Positions 62,793 through 64,000 of a DNA stretch of 64,000 nucleotides are shown here, in pieces. Both the position numbers and the translations under genes were made by a program. Source of the DNA: Lysobacterales bacterium (GTDB taxonomy: Bacteria > Pseudomonadota > Gammaproteobacteria > Xanthomonadales > Marinicellaceae); the NCBI GenBank assembly GCA_027067055.1, contig JAMOMK010000114.1:124001-188000 (forward strand), read 5' to 3'. Within the stretch, counting starts at the first letter, position 1, and each line of letters starts with the position of its first letter. The notes below the pieces were generated by a model. That model did no database searches. It was not told the DNA's origin and worked only from the letters and a program-made list of their open reading frames with translations.

Positions 62793-63488
62793 ATGCTGTC
62801 ACAAGCAGTTAAACTACGTATCGAATTACTGGGTCTAAATCCACTGGATTTAGACCCAGTTTTGTTAGATAACACAGATTATCATATCGAGTTATACCAG
62901 CAAAAGCTTTCTGTCTTCAATAAAAAAGATAAACATCATGTCTTTGTTGATTTCCAATCCAAACAATTGCAATTTCGTTCCCAAGCACACCTTAATGCTG
63001 AACTAGTCATCAAAGCCGTACTCGGCAAGAAAAAACAACCCACAACAATAATGGATTGCACCGCAGGATTTGGCAAAGATGCTTATCTTTTGTCACTCAC
63101 AGGTTCGCAAATAATTGCTTACGAATCCAATCCTCTGATGTGTGCGTTGCTCAAAGATGGCTTAAATCGGGCAGGAATTGAAAGCATAACACTGCACAAA
63201 AAAGATGCCTTGCAAAATATTATAAAAACCACCTGCGAAGTCATCTACATCGACCCCATGTATCCTGCAAGCAAAAAATCAGCCAAAAACAACAAACAAA
63301 TGACATTCTTACAAAGTTTTGTCGGACACCAAGGGCAAATGGCTGAAGATTTGTTCGAACAAGCCAAACTCTCAAAAGCAAAAAAAATCGTCATCAAACG
63401 CCCAGTCAAAGCCGATTATGTCTGCAACAAAAAACCCACTTCACAAGTCATCGGAAAAGCAGCAAGGTTTGATGTTTATGCGCAGTAG
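62793..63488 (+). CDS. rsmJ: 16S rRNA (guanine1516-N2)-methyltransferase
   Basis: 231 residues. RsmJ-specific sequence: VFVDFQSKQLQFRSQAHLNA then LVIKAVLGKKK, the SAM motif DCTAGFGKDAYLLSLTGSQI, and motif IV VIYIDPMYPASKKSA. The C-terminus has KKIVIKRPVKADYV. It modifies G1516 of 16S rRNA near the decoding region. It lies 6 bp after gltA, and its stop overlaps the start region of the small membrane protein. Confidence 0.94.
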   Translation: MLSQAVKLRIELLGLNPLDLDPVLLDNTDYHIELYQQKLSVFNKKDKHHVFVDFQSKQLQFRSQAHLNAELVIKAVLGKKKQPTTIMDCTAGFGKDAYLLSLTGSQIIAYESNPLMCALLKDGLNRAGIESITLHKKDALQNIIKTTCEVIYIDPMYPASKKSAKNNKQMTFLQSFVGHQGQMAEDLFEQAKLSKAKKIVIKRPVKADYVCNKKPTSQVIGKAARFDVYAQ

Positions 63489-63756
63489 GTTACTAATTTT
63501 GCTTTTTATTTCAAGTACTGTGAGTGCTGGCGGAAGTGGTTTGGCACATGTTATCCCTGATTTCTATGGCTTTTTTAAATCTATAGGGCTTATTATTTTA
63601 CCCTTTATTATTATTTACGCTTTTTTCTTTTCTCTACTAAGTTTGTGCAAAACTTTTAAATTTTTTACATTAAAAAACTCAGATATTAAATTCATAACAT
63701 TCATCATCACAACAGCCTGTTACTTATATGGGTTTTCTGTTTATTATGGTAATTAA
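63478..63756 (+). CDS. Small membrane protein of unknown function
   Basis: 92 residues from the ATG at 63478 (MRSRLLILLFISSTVSAGGS); an ATG two codons upstream is also possible, and AAGG lies within the end of rsmJ. A signal-like helix is followed by a membrane segment (SIGLIILPFIIIYAFFFSLL) and a third hydrophobic stretch (FITFIITTACYLYGFSVYY). No family recognised. It overlaps rsmJ by 11 bp and is co-transcribed with gltA and rsmJ. Confidence 0.7.
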   Translation: MRSRLLILLFISSTVSAGGSGLAHVIPDFYGFFKSIGLIILPFIIIYAFFFSLLSLCKTFKFFTLKNSDIKFITFIITTACYLYGFSVYYGN

Positions 63757-64000
63757 GGTTTTTAAGACTTTTTTCATTACCGTTATATTTTCAATTGGAC
63801 GATGATTGATTCTATCTATTTTACTAGGTATCCTGATTCAAGTAAGCACGGCTTACCCACCAAATTTAATACTTGTTGATTATCGGAGTTTATTAAAAAC
63901 TGTTGGTTGGGCTAACCCTAATGGCAGGTTATTCCAATAGAAGTAATCTCTCACTACGCCAAACCCGAACAATGTGGATAGTCAATTCTTCTCTCAGGTA
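63757..64000. other. Intergenic end of the window
   Basis: AT-rich, no gene seen. A GTTGGTTGGGCTAACCCTAA stretch near 63900 recalls the GTAGGTTGGGC palindromes and may be a remnant. The minus strand is open over part of the stretch but without a credible start. Confidence 0.4.

Noticed and set aside
1-64000. tRNA or rRNA genes
   Set aside because: Intergenic regions were read for cloverleaf arms (GGTTCGAATC-type T-arms) and rRNA-like blocks; none was recognised by eye. A covariance-model scan would be decisive.

Overview
The window looks like a chromosomal segment of an AT-rich, aerobic gammaproteobacterium. The housekeeping genes (prpB/prpC, putA, aa3-type cox genes, prc, FKBP isomerase, priA, hrpA, gltA, rsmJ, rpmE2) are of gammaproteobacterial type. 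The accessory genes (Ser/Thr kinases paired with sigma factors, DUF6502/DUF5666, DUF5916, beta-helix proteins, C-termini reading IFxDGFE) resemble the Marinicella/Wenzhouxiangella/Xanthomonadales side of the class. That placement is inference from gene content; no marker gene was compared.

Layout. 1-2.9 kb: a dihydrolipoamide dehydrogenase with its own lipoyl domain, then two orphan small genes. 2.9-6.3 kb: a repeat-rich island with an intact ParE/antitoxin pair, two truncated parE copies inside a 450-bp tandem array, palindromic repeats, a DUF3223 protein and a 34-residue lysine-rich gene. 6.5-8.7 kb: prpC and prpB of the methylcitrate cycle. 9.0-16.1 kb: a five-gene operon (P-loop NTPase, ABC exporter, alpha/beta hydrolase, porin, large secreted repeat protein) behind a perfect CRP-type site, a perfect 16-bp palindrome and a promoter. 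16.1-22.4 kb: DUF6502, DUF5666, a membrane Ser/Thr kinase, a porin with a coiled-coil N-terminus, and a methyltransferase. A palindrome of the same design as the one at 9.0 kb overlaps the DUF6502 promoter.

22.4-25.5 kb: putA. 25.9-30.3 kb: coxB-coxA-small assembly gene-ctaG-coxC, with two FNR-like sites in the putA/cox intergenic region. 30.4-36 kb: DUF2909, prc, FKBP isomerase, a PqqD-like orphan, and a sigma/DUF3619-like/DUF3106 trio. Three perfect DnaA boxes precede priA (36-38 kb). hrpA follows on the other strand. 42.4-47 kb: a small gene pair, a MITE-like element, a lipoprotein M3 peptidase, and two decayed genes (a dicarboxylate/glutamate symporter and a COG2345 regulator).

47-53.6 kb: surface and secreted proteins, namely a DUF5916 protein, a C-terminally anchored protein, and a duplicated pair of genes (beta-helix protein plus an IFxDGFE-tailed partner). 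53.7-57.2 kb: an ECF43-like sigma factor with a Ser/Thr kinase carrying TPR repeats. 57.2-59.4 kb: a decayed ELWxTDGT-type gene and a tightly coupled PTP/lipoprotein/cyclophilin operon. 59.4-60.9 kb: an ECF sigma/anti-sigma-like/DUF4252 operon. 61-63.8 kb: rpmE2, gltA, rsmJ and a small membrane protein.

The segment is rich in signal transduction: two receptor-type kinases, three sigma factors, two probable anti-sigma factors and one phosphatase lie within 64 kb. The least explained unit is the CRP-linked operon at 9.1-16.1 kb together with the DUF6502 locus that shares its operator.
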